Source: Thalassovita autumnalis (GTDB taxonomy: Bacteria; Pseudomonadota; Alphaproteobacteria; Rhodobacterales; Rhodobacteraceae). From it: a DNA stretch of 64,000 bases. Numbering within the stretch: position 1 is the first letter of the stretch; every line of letters begins with the position of its first letter. The notes beneath the pieces are model-generated. The model did not search any database and was not told the DNA's origin. It saw only the letters and a program-made list of their open reading frames with translations. Of the stretch, positions 8,544 through 17,918 are shown one piece after another. The position numbers and the translations under genes were made by a program. The stretch is from NCBI RefSeq assembly GCF_001458255.1, contig NZ_CYSB01000004.1, positions 1 through 64,000 on the forward strand, written 5' to 3'.

Positions 8544-9350
8544 ATGACCAATGAAACCACCCCTTCCCCAGCAAAGGCCTCCGTACAGGGCGCGGACCGT
8601 CAGGCCCAGATTGCCGAGATCGTGCGCGATCAGGGTGAGGCCAAGGTTGATGATCTGGCCCATCGTTTTGGTGTTTCCTCCCAGACCATTCGCAAAGATA
8701 TCAATGTCATGTGCGAAAAAGGTCTGCTGCGTCGGGTGCATGGCGGGGTTGAACTGGCCCATGCCAATTCGCAACATTACGATCTGCGCCGGATCCTGAA
8801 TTTCAGCGCCAAGATGGCCATCGGGCAGACCGCCGCCAGACTGATCCCCGATGATATAACGCTGGCCGTTTCCATCGGCACCACGCCAGAGCTGACCATC
8901 CGCTGCCTGGAGCATCATCGCGGGTTGCGGATCTTCTCCAACAATCTGCACGTCGCCCTCACCGCCCATGAATTCGACACCACGGTCACGATACCGGGTG
9001 GGCAACTGCGCGCGGCGGAAGCTGATATTGTCGGACCCTCCGCAGTCACATTCTTTGAAGGCTACCGCTTTGACATCGGCTTGTTCGGCGTTGCCGCTGT
9101 GGCGCCTGACGGGGCCCTTTTGGATCTGTCGGATGAGGACGCCCACGCGCGCGAAGCCATCACCCGCAATGCTGCAACGACGATCCTGGTTCTGGACAGC
9201 ACAAAATTCACACGCCGCGCCCACACCTGCAGCGGGCACATCACCCAGGTTGACCACGTCGTATGCGACCAGCGCCCACCCGAGGCGATCTGCGCGATGT
9301 TGGACAAGGCTGGCGTTTCACTCACCATCTGTAACGAGGCCACGCTGTGA
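8544..9350 (+). CDS. DeoR/GlpR family transcriptional regulator
   Basis: A 268-residue DeoR-type repressor. The N-terminal helix-turn-helix is VDDLAHRFGVSSQTIRKDI, followed by RRVHGGVELA, and the C-terminal DeoRC sensor domain contains LAVSIGTTPELTIRCL, IPGGQLR and VLDSTKFTRR. The family senses phosphorylated sugars or glycerol 3-phosphate. It is the first gene of the ugp-like operon and overlaps the next gene by GTGA. Regulation probably acts at the repeats at 8493-8527. GlpR/UgpR-like control of an organophosphate transporter is a reasonable inference. Confidence 0.85.
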   Translation: MTNETTPSPAKASVQGADRQAQIAEIVRDQGEAKVDDLAHRFGVSSQTIRKDINVMCEKGLLRRVHGGVELAHANSQHYDLRRILNFSAKMAIGQTAARLIPDDITLAVSIGTTPELTIRCLEHHRGLRIFSNNLHVALTAHEFDTTVTIPGGQLRAAEADIVGPSAVTFFEGYRFDIGLFGVAAVAPDGALLDLSDEDAHAREAITRNAATTILVLDSTKFTRRAHTCSGHITQVDHVVCDQRPPEAICAMLDKAGVSLTICNEATL

Positions 9351-10438
9351 CGACCGGCAAATCCATTACCCTGAACGCCCTGCGCAAATCCTGGGGCGAC
9401 ACCGACACGCTGAAGGGCATCGATTTGACGATCCCCGCCGGTCAGTTCACGACGATCCTCGGGCCATCAGGATGCGGGAAGTCCACCACATTGCGCATCA
9501 TTGCAGGTCTGGAAGAGGTCACCTCGGGCACGGTTCAGATCGGCGGTGAGGATGTCACCAACCGCCCCTCCTCCGCGCGTGACATCGCGATGGTGTTTCA
9601 GTCCTACGCACTGTTTCCGCATCTGTCTGTGGCCGAAAACATCATCTTCGGTCTGCGCGTACGTCGCATGCCCCGCGCCGAACGGGACCGCAAACTGGCG
9701 CAGGCGGCGGATATGCTGGGGCTTGGCCAACTGCTGGATCGCAAACCCAGCCAGTTGTCAGGCGGGCAGCAGCAGCGTGTTGCGCTGGGACGTGCGATCG
9801 TTGCGGACAAGTCGATCTTTTTGATGGATGAACCGCTCTCCAACCTCGATGCGAAACTGCGCGCTGAGATGCGGGAGGAAATCCGTGATCTTCAGAAACG
9901 GCTGGGGGTCACCATGGTCTACGTGACCCATGATCAGGTTGAGGCCGTGACCATGGCAGACCAGATCGTGTTGATGAATCAGGGCCAGATCGAACAGGTC
10001 GCCAGCCCGCGCCAGATCTACAGTACCCCAGAAACCCTTTTCACCGCCAAGTTCATCGGAACCCCGCCCATGGGAACCTGCGCCGCGCCCGCCCTTGGGA
10101 TTGCGCGCGATGACATCACCGTGGGCATTCGCCCCGAAGCGCTGAAACTGGACAATGCCGGCGCCATCAAAGCGACCGTTGGCCGGGTGGAATACCTGGG
10201 CGCCGACGCGATGATCGACTGCGTTGTTGCGGATCAGACCCTGGCCTGCCGGTTGCCCGGCCAGACCGATTTGACACCGGGCACCGCCATTTCGCTGCGG
10301 GTTGGCCCCGAGGACCTGCACCTCTTTGACCGGGACACCGGTCAGAGGCGCGCAGATGTTCCTGCCGAATTTGCGCCGTTGTTTGCGTCGCAAGACACTG
10401 CCCCACAGGGGCCACACACATCCTCAATCGAAAGGTAA
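9347..10438 (+). CDS. ugpC: Ugp-like ABC transporter ATP-binding protein
   Basis: A 363-residue CUT1-type ATPase (MalK/UgpC class) with Walker A GPSGCGKST, signature [15 protein letters not shown], Walker B IFLMDEPLSNLD and a C-terminal TOBE/OB regulatory domain beginning near residue 240. It starts at a GTG that overlaps the deoR stop by four bases. It powers the two permeases at 11.8-13.5 kb. The symbol is assigned from the UgpB-like binding protein next to it. A generic sugar importer cannot be excluded. Confidence 0.8.
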   Translation: MTTGKSITLNALRKSWGDTDTLKGIDLTIPAGQFTTILGPSGCGKSTTLRIIAGLEEVTSGTVQIGGEDVTNRPSSARDIAMVFQSYALFPHLSVAENIIFGLRVRRMPRAERDRKLAQAADMLGLGQLLDRKPSQLSGGQQQRVALGRAIVADKSIFLMDEPLSNLDAKLRAEMREEIRDLQKRLGVTMVYVTHDQVEAVTMADQIVLMNQGQIEQVASPRQIYSTPETLFTAKFIGTPPMGTCAAPALGIARDDITVGIRPEALKLDNAGAIKATVGRVEYLGADAMIDCVVADQTLACRLPGQTDLTPGTAISLRVGPEDLHLFDRDTGQRRADVPAEFAPLFASQDTAPQGPHTSSIER

Positions 10439-10442
10439 CACT

Positions 10443-11726
10443 ATGTTTGCCAATTTTCTGAAAACGGCCAGCGTTGCGGCCCTTGCTACCGTGGCGTCTG
10501 CCGGTGCTTCGCTGGCGGTTGACCTTGAATTTTACTTCCCTGTCGCCGTTGGCGGCGCCGCGGCTGACACCATTGAACAGCTGACCGCAGAATACGGCGC
10601 AGCCAATCCCGATGTGAACATCACCGCGATCTATGCCGGTTCCTATTCGGACGCAGGCCAGAAAGCCCTGACCGCAGCACGTGGCGGTACACCGCCGCAA
10701 TTGTCGGTTCTGCTGTCGACCCAAATGTTTGCCCTGATCGACGAAGACGTGATTGTGCCTTTCGATGCCTACCTCACCGATGAGGAAAAAGCAGAATGGA
10801 TCGGCGGCTTCTACCCGTCCTTCATGGAAAACAGCCAGACCGGTGGCAAGACCTACGGCATCCCGTTCCAGCGCTCGACCCCGGTTCTCTACTGGAACAA
10901 AGAGGCGTTCAAGGCAGCCGGCCTCGACCCTGAAGTGGCCCCGGCCAACTGGGACGAAATGGTCGAAATGGGCAAAGCCCTGACGCTGAAAGATGACGCG
11001 GGCAACGTGACCCAGTGGGGCGTGCGGATCCCTTCGGCCGGCTTCCCCTATTGGCTGTTCCAGGGTCTGTCGACCCCGGCGGGTGCAATCCTGGCCAGCG
11101 CCGACGGCAACAAGGTGAACTTCAACGACGCCAAAGTGGTTGAGGCGCTGGAGTATCTGGTCGATCTGTCCAAGACCCATGAGATCATGCAGCCCGGTTC
11201 CATCGAATGGGGCCCCACACCGAAAGCCTTCTTTGAAGGTGAAACCGCAATGATGTGGACCACCACCGGCAACCTGACCAACGTCCGCAGCAACGCACCG
11301 TTCGATTTCGGTGTGGCAATGCTGCCGGCCAAGGAACGCCGTGGCGCGCCGACCGGCGGTGGCAACTTCTACCTGTTCAAGGACTCCACCGACGAACAGA
11401 AAGACGCGGCTGTAGATTTCGTGCAGTGGATCACCGCCCCTGAGCAAGCCGCAACCTGGTCGATCGCAACCGGTTACATCGCCCCGCGCGCCGAAACCTG
11501 GGACACCGACAAAATGAAGGCCTACACCGCCGATTTCCCGCAGGCGCTGGTTGCCCGCGATCAGCTGGAATTTGCGGTTGCTGAGCTGTCGACCTTTGAA
11601 AACGGCAAAGTGACCCAGGCGTTCAATGACGCCCTGGCCGCAGCCATCGCCGGTGAAAAGACCGCACAGGACGCTCTGGACGAAGCGCAGGCGAAAGCTG
11701 AGCGCATCCTGAAGCCTTATCAGTAA
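10443..11726 (+). CDS. ugpB: UgpB-like extracellular substrate-binding protein
   Basis: A 427-residue periplasmic binding protein with a signal peptide (MFANFLKTASVAALATVASA, cleavage before VDLEF). Several stretches resemble glycerol-3-phosphate-binding UgpB: YGIPFQRSTPVLYWNKEAFK, a GLDPE segment, the MMWTTTGNLTNVR segment and a C-terminal QDALDEAQAKAE helix. The longer open frame from 10302 runs inside ugpC and is not used. A strong hairpin follows at 11745-11768, typical after highly expressed binding proteins. The ligand may be glycerol 3-phosphate or another phosphodiester or phosphonate. Confidence 0.75.
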   Translation: MFANFLKTASVAALATVASAGASLAVDLEFYFPVAVGGAAADTIEQLTAEYGAANPDVNITAIYAGSYSDAGQKALTAARGGTPPQLSVLLSTQMFALIDEDVIVPFDAYLTDEEKAEWIGGFYPSFMENSQTGGKTYGIPFQRSTPVLYWNKEAFKAAGLDPEVAPANWDEMVEMGKALTLKDDAGNVTQWGVRIPSAGFPYWLFQGLSTPAGAILASADGNKVNFNDAKVVEALEYLVDLSKTHEIMQPGSIEWGPTPKAFFEGETAMMWTTTGNLTNVRSNAPFDFGVAMLPAKERRGAPTGGGNFYLFKDSTDEQKDAAVDFVQWITAPEQAATWSIATGYIAPRAETWDTDKMKAYTADFPQALVARDQLEFAVAELSTFENGKVTQAFNDALAAAIAGEKTAQDALDEAQAKAERILKPYQ

Positions 11727-11744
11727 GCCCTGAACACGCCAAAG

Positions 11745-11768
11745 CCCTGTCCGGTTTTCCGGGCAGGG
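11745..11768 (+). terminator. Intercistronic hairpin after ugpB-like gene
   Basis: A stem of CCCTG-T-CCGG and CCGG-G-CAGGG closes a TTTT loop. No uridine run follows, so it is more likely an mRNA-stabilising or partial-termination element that raises binding-protein over permease expression. Confidence 0.6.
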
Positions 11769-11791
11769 ATTGCCCCAGAAGGAACCACAAA

Positions 11792-12670
11792 ATGGACACC
11801 GCGCGCCGCCAATGGATCTATGCCTGGCTGATGCTCAGCCCGGCTATGGCGTTTTTGATCCTGTTCACCCACTACCCGGCGGTGCAAACCATCTTGAACT
11901 CCTTCTATTCAACCCCGCGCGGGCGACGCGAAGCGGTTTGGATCGGGTTGGACAATTACCAGACCTTGATGCTGGATGACGTGTTCTGGAAGGTCCTTGC
12001 AAATAACTTCTGGTACGCGGTTTGGACCATCCCGCTCTCAATCATTCTGTCCCTGGCGATGGCGCTGTGGGTGAATGACAAGATCCGCGGTCGTGGCTTC
12101 CTGCGCATGGCCTATTTCACCCCCACGGTTCTGCCCCTGATCGCGGTCGCCAATATCTGGCTGTTTTTCTACACCCCCGGCTTTGGCCTGATTGACCAGA
12201 TCCGCGGCCTGTTTGGCCTGCCCGAACAGAACTGGATGGGATCGCCGGACACCGCCCTTTACGCCATGATCGCCGTGGCCATCTGGAAAGAGGCCGGGTT
12301 CTTCATGATCTTTTACCTTGCCGCCCTGCAGACGGTTTCACCCAGCCTGAAAGAAGCTGCTGACATCGAAGGGGCGTCACGCTGGTACTACTTCCGCCGG
12401 GTGCTGTTTCCCCTGTTGATGCCGACCACGTTGTTTGTGTCGATCAACGCGGTGATCAATTCGTTCCGGCTGGTCGACCATATCTTTGTCATGACCGAAG
12501 GCGGGCCGAACAACGCCTCTTCGCTGCTGCTGTTCTACATCTACGAGGTGGCGTTTGATTATTGGGATACCGCCTACGCCGCGACCTTGACGGTGGTGAT
12601 GATCGCAATCCTGATCTTGCTGGCGATTGGGCAATTCTTCCTCTTTGACAGGAAGGTGCATTACAAATGA
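11792..12670 (+). CDS. ugpA: Ugp-like ABC transporter permease (UgpA type)
   Basis: A 292-residue inner-membrane permease with six predicted membrane segments. The EAA loop reads EAADIEGASRWYYFRRVLFPLL, near residues 190-212. It belongs to the CUT1 permease family. It overlaps the second permease by four bases. Assignment as UgpA follows from the operon context. Confidence 0.82.
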   Translation: MDTARRQWIYAWLMLSPAMAFLILFTHYPAVQTILNSFYSTPRGRREAVWIGLDNYQTLMLDDVFWKVLANNFWYAVWTIPLSIILSLAMALWVNDKIRGRGFLRMAYFTPTVLPLIAVANIWLFFYTPGFGLIDQIRGLFGLPEQNWMGSPDTALYAMIAVAIWKEAGFFMIFYLAALQTVSPSLKEAADIEGASRWYYFRRVLFPLLMPTTLFVSINAVINSFRLVDHIFVMTEGGPNNASSLLLFYIYEVAFDYWDTAYAATLTVVMIAILILLAIGQFFLFDRKVHYK

Positions 12671-13473
12671 CCTATGATCGCCTCTTGAACACGGCGGCCG
12701 CCTGGATGCTGGCGCTGTTCTGGCTCTTGCCGCTGGCCTATGCGGTCTGGACCGCCTTTCACCCCGCGGCCTATGAAACCCGCTTTGACCTTCTGGCGCC
12801 GCTGACGCTGCAGAATTTCGCACAGGCCTGGTCCGAAGCGCCCTTTGCACGCTACTTCCTCAACACAATGATCCTGGTCACCGGCATCGTCGCGGCACAG
12901 TTCACGCTGTGTACCTTTGCTGCATTCGCCTTTGCCCGCTTCACCTTTCCCGGCAAGTCGATCATGTTCGCGCTGGTGCTGATGCAGCTGCTGATCATGC
13001 CCGACATCCTGATCGTCGAAAACTATCGCACGATGAGTCAGCTGGGCCTGATTGACACCATAGCCGCCATCGGCCTGCCCTATGTTGCCTCTGCCTTTGG
13101 TATCTTTCTGCTGCGCCAGACCTTCATGACCGTACCCAAAGAACTGGATGATGCCGCGCGGGTCGAAGGGTGCAGCTATCTGGGCATTCTGTGGCGGGTC
13201 TATATCCCGCTGGCAAAACCCACATTCCTGGCCTACGGTCTGGTGTCCGTCAGCCACCACTGGAATAACTTTGTCTGGCCGCTGATCGTCACCAATTCCG
13301 TAGAAACCCGCCCCCTGACCGTGGGCCTGTCGATTTTCGCTGTCACGGACAGCGGCATCCAATGGTCCATCATCAATGCGGCCACGCTGATGACCTCAGG
13401 GCCTTTGCTGATCGCCTTCCTGCTTTTCCAACGCCAGTTCGTGCAGAGTTTCATGCGCGCCGGCATCAAATAA
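12667..13473 (+). CDS. ugpE: Ugp-like ABC transporter permease (UgpE type)
   Basis: A 268-residue partner permease of the CUT1 family with about six membrane segments. The EAA motif is DAARVEGCSYLGILWRVYIP, around residues 162-181. It is ATGA-coupled to the upstream permease gene. The pair forms the membrane channel of the ugp-like importer. Confidence 0.82.
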   Translation: MTYDRLLNTAAAWMLALFWLLPLAYAVWTAFHPAAYETRFDLLAPLTLQNFAQAWSEAPFARYFLNTMILVTGIVAAQFTLCTFAAFAFARFTFPGKSIMFALVLMQLLIMPDILIVENYRTMSQLGLIDTIAAIGLPYVASAFGIFLLRQTFMTVPKELDDAARVEGCSYLGILWRVYIPLAKPTFLAYGLVSVSHHWNNFVWPLIVTNSVETRPLTVGLSIFAVTDSGIQWSIINAATLMTSGPLLIAFLLFQRQFVQSFMRAGIK

Positions 13474-13519
13474 CCCTCACGCCTTGTGGCCGTTTTCTGG
13501 GCTCTGAAAGGATATCTAT

Positions 13520-14338
13520 ATGACCGACCTCCCTGTTGTTGGCGCCGCGCTGCCGTTGAACCAGTTCATCGAAATGCGCGATGTCATGTTTGGCCATGAC
13601 CGCGATCTGGAGCTGCAGGATTTCCACAATCCGCAGCTGCTGGACAGCGATTACAGCGCGCTTGTGGACCGCGCCAAAGCCGCGCTGACGGGATATGGTG
13701 GCCGCCACGGCATTCACGGCCCTTTCTGGGATCTGCCGTTGGCCACCTGGGATCCGCAGATCCGCGGAGTGATCCATGACCGCATGTTCAAGGCGCTGGG
13801 GATCTGTGAGGCCTTGGGCAGCACACATATGGTGGTGCACAGCCCCTATCTGGAATGGGACCACCGCAACATCATGCATTACCCCAACGCCAAAGAAGGC
13901 ATCTTTGAGCGGTTCCAGGAAACCATGGCCCCTGTGGTGAAACGCGCAGAAGAGGTTGGCACAACCCTGGTTCTGGAAAACATCGGTGATATCGATCCGC
14001 ATTTCCGTGTCGAACTGGCGGCCTCGCTGGGATCAGATGCCTTGCAGATCTCCGTGGACACGGGCCATGCCCATTATGCCCACGGTGCCTGCGGTGCGCC
14101 GCCGGTGGATTATTACATCAAGGCCGCTGGGGTCCGGTTGCAGCATGTCCATCTGCAGGATGCCGACGGCTACGCCGATCGCCATTGGGCACTGGGCGAA
14201 GGCACAATCCGCTGGGATGCGGTATTCCGTGCCATCGGTCAGCTGAACAGCAAGCCGCGCCTTATCATTGAGGTCTACGGCGATCAGAGCGTTGCACGGT
14301 CAATCGCCTACCTGCAAAGCAAAGGCCTGGCGCAATAA
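13520..14338 (+). CDS. Sugar phosphate isomerase/epimerase family protein
   Basis: A 272-residue AP-endonuclease-2-type TIM-barrel protein. Metal- and substrate-type motifs are visible: a VVHSPYLEWDH segment, VLENIGDIDP, ISVDTGHAHYAHG with the conserved DTGH, LQHVHLQDADG and the C-terminal LIIEVYGD. Family members isomerise or epimerise sugars or sugar phosphates, or act on related small molecules. It is the last gene of the ugp-like operon, where other systems carry a UgpQ phosphodiesterase, so it may process the imported compound. The substrate is unknown. Confidence 0.78.
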   Translation: MTDLPVVGAALPLNQFIEMRDVMFGHDRDLELQDFHNPQLLDSDYSALVDRAKAALTGYGGRHGIHGPFWDLPLATWDPQIRGVIHDRMFKALGICEALGSTHMVVHSPYLEWDHRNIMHYPNAKEGIFERFQETMAPVVKRAEEVGTTLVLENIGDIDPHFRVELAASLGSDALQISVDTGHAHYAHGACGAPPVDYYIKAAGVRLQHVHLQDADGYADRHWALGEGTIRWDAVFRAIGQLNSKPRLIIEVYGDQSVARSIAYLQSKGLAQ

Positions 14339-14345
14339 CAATACA

Positions 14346-14369
14346 GGGTGGGGCCGAAAGGCCCCGCCC
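14346..14369 (+). terminator. Stem-loop at the end of the ugp-like operon
   Basis: A 10-bp stem, GGGTGGGGCC against GGCCCCGCCC, closes a GAAA tetraloop 7 bp after the isomerase stop. It lacks a T-run, so it may be a weak or bidirectional terminator between convergent operons. A second dyad (CATCCCGC...GCGGGATG, about 14431-14459) lies just beyond the acetyltransferase stop on the other strand. Confidence 0.5.
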
Positions 14370-14474
14370 GACATGCGAACAAATTGATCTGGATCTGCTT
14401 GCGTCGCTGGCACCAGTGTTTGCTCATGGACCCATCCCGCAGCCTCCGCCGCGGGATGAAGGTCACACAGAAAG

Positions 14475-15101
14475 CTAACGATACTTCTCGATAAAGGCAT
14501 CAATCGGCAGGGCGCGGATGTCCGGCAGGGCCGCCTTATACGTATCGCGGTCCCAGTTCCAGACCGCGATGTCCTGCAGGGCCTCGGCCTGTTCTGTGCT
14601 GAACCTGCGTTTGATGACCCGCGCGGGCACACCGCCGACCACCGTGTAGGGATCTACATCGCGGGTCACAACGGCCCCTGCCCCGATCACCGCCCCCGTC
14701 CCGATGCGCACACCGGCCGTCACGGTCACCCCATGGCCGATCCAGACATCATGGCCGATATTCACCCAGTGATCCTTGCGCCAGTCAAAGAAATCATGAT
14801 CGTCGGCACCCAGTCCGTAGGCCTCGGCGCGATAGACGGAATGATGCTGCACCGCGCGCCAGGTCGGGTGATTGCCGGGGTTGATCCGGGTGGCATTGGC
14901 GATCGAGCAGAACTTGCCAATCGTGGCCCACACAACGTGGCAATGTTGGGTGATGTAGGAATAGTCCCCCATCTGCGCGGACTTCATCACCGTGCCTTTG
15001 CCCACCTCTGTCCATTGACCAAGGTCACAGTCGGTGACATCGGCCTCTGGATGGATGGTCGGGGCTTCGGACAGACGTTTCTTGGATCCTGCACCACTCA
15101 T
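14475..15101 (-). CDS. Phosphonate-cluster hexapeptide-repeat acetyltransferase
   Basis: A 208-residue left-handed beta-helix acyltransferase like those that recur in phn operons (chloramphenicol-acetyltransferase/DapH-like). Hexapeptide repeats are seen at [18 protein letters not shown] and again at [20 protein letters not shown], and a catalytic-type histidine lies in the [11 protein letters not shown] region. The ATG at 15101 overlaps the phnE2 stop (ATGA). Its acceptor is not established. It may acetylate an aminophosphonate, as PhnO does, but it is not homologous to PhnO. Confidence 0.8.
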   Translation of the reverse strand: MSGAGSKKRLSEAPTIHPEADVTDCDLGQWTEVGKGTVMKSAQMGDYSYITQHCHVVWATIGKFCSIANATRINPGNHPTWRAVQHHSVYRAEAYGLGADDHDFFDWRKDHWVNIGHDVWIGHGVTVTAGVRIGTGAVIGAGAVVTRDVDPYTVVGGVPARVIKRRFSTEQAEALQDIAVWNWDRDTYKAALPDIRALPIDAFIEKYR

Positions 15102-15955
15102 TTCGCACCATCCCATTTGCCGATAATGCGCTGACGGATCAGGCCTGACAGGTAGTCGATCAGATAGACCATCGCGATGATCAAAAAGATGATTGACCAG
15201 GCTTCATCCCATTTATAGGCCGCGATCCGATCCGAGAGCAGGAAGCCAATCCCCCCGGCCCCGACAATCCCCAGGATCGTGCCCGAGCGGACATTGGATT
15301 CGAAGTTGTACAGCAGGATCGACAGGATCACCGGATTGACCTGCGGGGCAATGGCATATCGGATCTGCTGCAAACGGGATCCACCTGAAGCCTTAACCCC
15401 ATCCACGGGCTTTTTCGATGTGTTCTCAATCGCTTCGGAAAACAGTTTGGCAAAGGTGCCGATTTCTGAGACCGCAATCGCCAGGATGCCCGGCAGCGGA
15501 CCAAGGCCAAAGGCGCGGATAAAAATCAGCGCAAGGATAAGGGTTTCAAAGGCACGGATCACATCATAGCCCCGGCGTGTGGTCTGGCGCAGCAGGCTAA
15601 AGCGGTTAATGTTCTTGGCCCCCAGGAACGACAGGGGAAAAGCCACGATCGCGCCCAATAGGGTGCCAAGGAAGGCAATCGCCAATGTCTCCCCCAGGCC
15701 GTTCAGAACCTCGGAAAAGTCGCGCCAATTGTCCCAGACATGGGGCGGAAACATGAAGCTGAGAACCGTGCCGAGACGCCCCAGTCCCGTCCAGATCCGT
15801 TCAGGACTGAAATCAAAGGCCCAGAGGCAGTAGCAGAACAGCCCGATAAACCCGGCCCACAGTGCCGCCCGGCGCAGACGCACCGGCAAGGGCGCCTGAA
15901 AGGCCAACGGCACACGCTCTTTGGCTGCGGCGATCTCTTTTGCTGTTAGGGTCAT
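15098..15955 (-). CDS. phnE: Phosphonate ABC transporter permease PhnE2
   Basis: A 285-residue PhnE permease with an N-terminal cytoplasmic stretch and about six membrane segments. The EAA-like loop is [20 protein letters not shown], and the PhnE signature [16 protein letters not shown] follows. It overlaps both phnE1 (ATGA at 15952-15955) and the acetyltransferase gene. It probably forms a heterodimeric channel with PhnE1. Confidence 0.9.
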   Translation of the reverse strand: MTLTAKEIAAAKERVPLAFQAPLPVRLRRAALWAGFIGLFCYCLWAFDFSPERIWTGLGRLGTVLSFMFPPHVWDNWRDFSEVLNGLGETLAIAFLGTLLGAIVAFPLSFLGAKNINRFSLLRQTTRRGYDVIRAFETLILALIFIRAFGLGPLPGILAIAVSEIGTFAKLFSEAIENTSKKPVDGVKASGGSRLQQIRYAIAPQVNPVILSILLYNFESNVRSGTILGIVGAGGIGFLLSDRIAAYKWDEAWSIIFLIIAMVYLIDYLSGLIRQRIIGKWDGAK

Positions 15956-16905
15956 ACCCGGTCCTCCAGGCCAATCACGCGGTGGCGCAGTTTTTCTGAA
16001 CCGTAGTCAATGATCACAACGGTCACGAAGATGATGATGAAGAGAGCCGACAGGTCAGTGTATTCCTGAAAGGACATCGCGGTGCGAAACTCCTGCCCCA
16101 GCCCACCGGCGCCGACGTAGCCAATGATCGAACTGGCCCGAACGTTGATCTCAAACCGCAACAGGGTGTAGCTGAGGATGTTCGGCAGAACCTGCGGCAC
16201 AGCGCCGTATCGGATTTGGTCAAACCAGCTGCCGCCCGCGGCCTTCACGCCCTCAAGGGGGCGCATATCGATGTTCTCATTCACTTCGGAATAAAGCTTG
16301 CCCAATGCGCCCGTTGCATGCAGACCAATAGCCAGCACACCGGCCATTGGACCAACTGAGAAGCAGAAAACAAAAATCAGCGCCCAGACCAGTTCCGGCA
16401 CAGTGCGCGCGATTTCCAAGTAGCGGCGGGTGATCCACAGCACCCACGTGTTGGGTGCCAGATTGCGTGCCGCTGGAAAGGACAACAGGAACCCGCCGAA
16501 GACGCCAAAGACCGTCGCCATGAAGGCGATCAGGATGGTTTCAAACAGCAGGTTCATCCAGATCTTCCAGCGCCAGAACCAATTGGCCAGATCTGCCCCC
16601 AGAGTGTCCCAATGCAGGGTCGGGATGGTCTGCGAAATGTATTCCCCCAGCCGCGGCAGACCCGCCGGAATGATCCAGCGCCAGTCCCGCGATCCGTCAG
16701 GCAGGGTGATCTGCGTGACCTTGAAGAAATCGCCCAACCAACTGGACAACGCAAAGAGGATCAGGAACAGCGTGGTTCCCAAGGTCCAGTTGCGCAGAGA
16801 ACGGCGGCGTTGCGCGGCATAGGCACGCTCGAATTCAGCAAGGGTATCTGCGCCGCCGCCAGAAGCAGCCGCCGCACCCGCTGACAGATCAGCAGACATG
16901 GTCAT
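15952..16905 (-). CDS. phnE: Phosphonate ABC transporter permease PhnE1
   Basis: A permease of about 317 residues, with the EAA-like loop EGVKAAGGSWFDQIRYGAVP and the PhnE signature GYVGAGGLGQEF. The ATG at 16905 (or the second ATG at 16899) is chosen because the open frame upstream to 17019 runs through the phnD end and a terminator hairpin. It is separated from phnD by 59 bp containing that hairpin, and it overlaps phnE2 by four bases. Confidence 0.88.
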   Translation of the reverse strand: MTMSADLSAGAAAASGGGADTLAEFERAYAAQRRRSLRNWTLGTTLFLILFALSSWLGDFFKVTQITLPDGSRDWRWIIPAGLPRLGEYISQTIPTLHWDTLGADLANWFWRWKIWMNLLFETILIAFMATVFGVFGGFLLSFPAARNLAPNTWVLWITRRYLEIARTVPELVWALIFVFCFSVGPMAGVLAIGLHATGALGKLYSEVNENIDMRPLEGVKAAGGSWFDQIRYGAVPQVLPNILSYTLLRFEINVRASSIIGYVGAGGLGQEFRTAMSFQEYTDLSALFIIIFVTVVIIDYGSEKLRHRVIGLEDRV

Positions 16906-16920
16906 GAAAGGTCTTCCCAA

Positions 16921-16950
16921 CAAAGAAAAAGGGAGGGCGACAGCCCTCCC
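16921..16950 (-). terminator. Rho-independent-type terminator/attenuator between phnD and phnE1
   Basis: On the minus strand an 8-bp perfect stem, GGGAGGGC and GCCCTCCC, with a 4-base loop is followed directly by TTTTTCTTTG. That is a canonical intrinsic terminator shape inside the operon. It would lower permease relative to binding-protein expression. Confidence 0.75.
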
Positions 16951-16964
16951 TCCAGATCGATAGA

Positions 16965-17885
16965 TCAGCTGTTGCTGCGACGTGCGGCCTTGATCCAGGC
17001 GCGCATGTCCACGATCCACTGATAGCGGTCAGCGTCCACGCGGGTGAAGCCAACTTTGTTGTTGTCATCTTCCGGGTCATAGGACGAGTACAGCTTGAAG
17101 CCCTCAGGATCTTCGGCCGGGAAGGTTTCGATGACGGCGGTCACCTCTTCGATCATCTCGGCAGGCAGGTTCTTGCGGAACGTCCACGGGCCGGTGGTGA
17201 TTTCCGGGCTCTGCCAGATTTTGCAGATTTGACCGGGTTCGATCATGCCTTTGGCTTCCATGCGCTGATAGATGCCGTTTACGTCGTTGTTCTGATAGGT
17301 CGAGGCGGTGTCGAAAGTGCCGTTGTAAACGCCCTGCACGTCCGCTTCGTGGCTGCCACCAAAAGTTACGGTGCCAAAGTGCTCTTCCGGCTTGAAGCCC
17401 TCTTTGTTGACCATGTTCCAGTAAGGAACCGCATAGCCCGAGGTCGAGTCCGGATCGGCAAAGGCGTGAACCTTACCTTTGGCATCTTCCAGCGAGGTGA
17501 TGCCCGAGTCACAGCGGGTCACAACGATCGAGTAATAGCCGGTGGTGCCGTCTTTCTTGATGTCGGTCAGGGTCGGAACAACGCCACCGTTGGTCGCGGT
17601 ATAAGCCGCCGCGTAGGACGAGGAGCCCAGACGCGCGATTTCGATCTGATCGGCGGCCAGCGCCTGGATCACACCGTCATAGTTGCCTGCGGTGAAGATC
17701 TCGACCTCGATACCCAGCTTTTCTTCCAGGTATTTTTCCAGCGGCGTGTAGCGCGCGATCCGGTCTTTTTCGTTCTCGCCCGACAGAACGCCGAACTTCA
17801 GAACCTGATAATCGTCTTTCCAACCATCGGCCATAGCCGGGGCTGCGATGAGAGCCGCAAGAGCGGTGGCAGTGATAAAACGCAT
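16965..17885 (-). CDS. phnD: Phosphonate ABC transporter substrate-binding protein PhnD
   Basis: A 306-residue periplasmic protein with a signal peptide (MRFITATALAALIAAPAMA, cleavage before DGWKDD). Family features are RLGSSSYAAAYT, the phosphonate-binding motif DPDSTSGY, and GSHEADVQGVYNGTFDTAS. It delivers phosphonates to PhnE1/E2/PhnC. It lies 33 bp downstream of phnC in the same transcription unit and is followed by an intrinsic terminator. Confidence 0.93.
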   Translation of the reverse strand: MRFITATALAALIAAPAMADGWKDDYQVLKFGVLSGENEKDRIARYTPLEKYLEEKLGIEVEIFTAGNYDGVIQALAADQIEIARLGSSSYAAAYTATNGGVVPTLTDIKKDGTTGYYSIVVTRCDSGITSLEDAKGKVHAFADPDSTSGYAVPYWNMVNKEGFKPEEHFGTVTFGGSHEADVQGVYNGTFDTASTYQNNDVNGIYQRMEAKGMIEPGQICKIWQSPEITTGPWTFRKNLPAEMIEEVTAVIETFPAEDPEGFKLYSSYDPEDDNNKVGFTRVDADRYQWIVDMRAWIKAARRSNS

Positions 17886-17918
17886 GTGGATGTCCCCTTG
17901 TTCGCGTTTTCGGAAGCG

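Noticed and set aside
10167-11447. A 426-codon minus-strand open frame
   Set aside because: It is fully antisense to the ugpC/ugpB-like genes and has shadow-frame composition.
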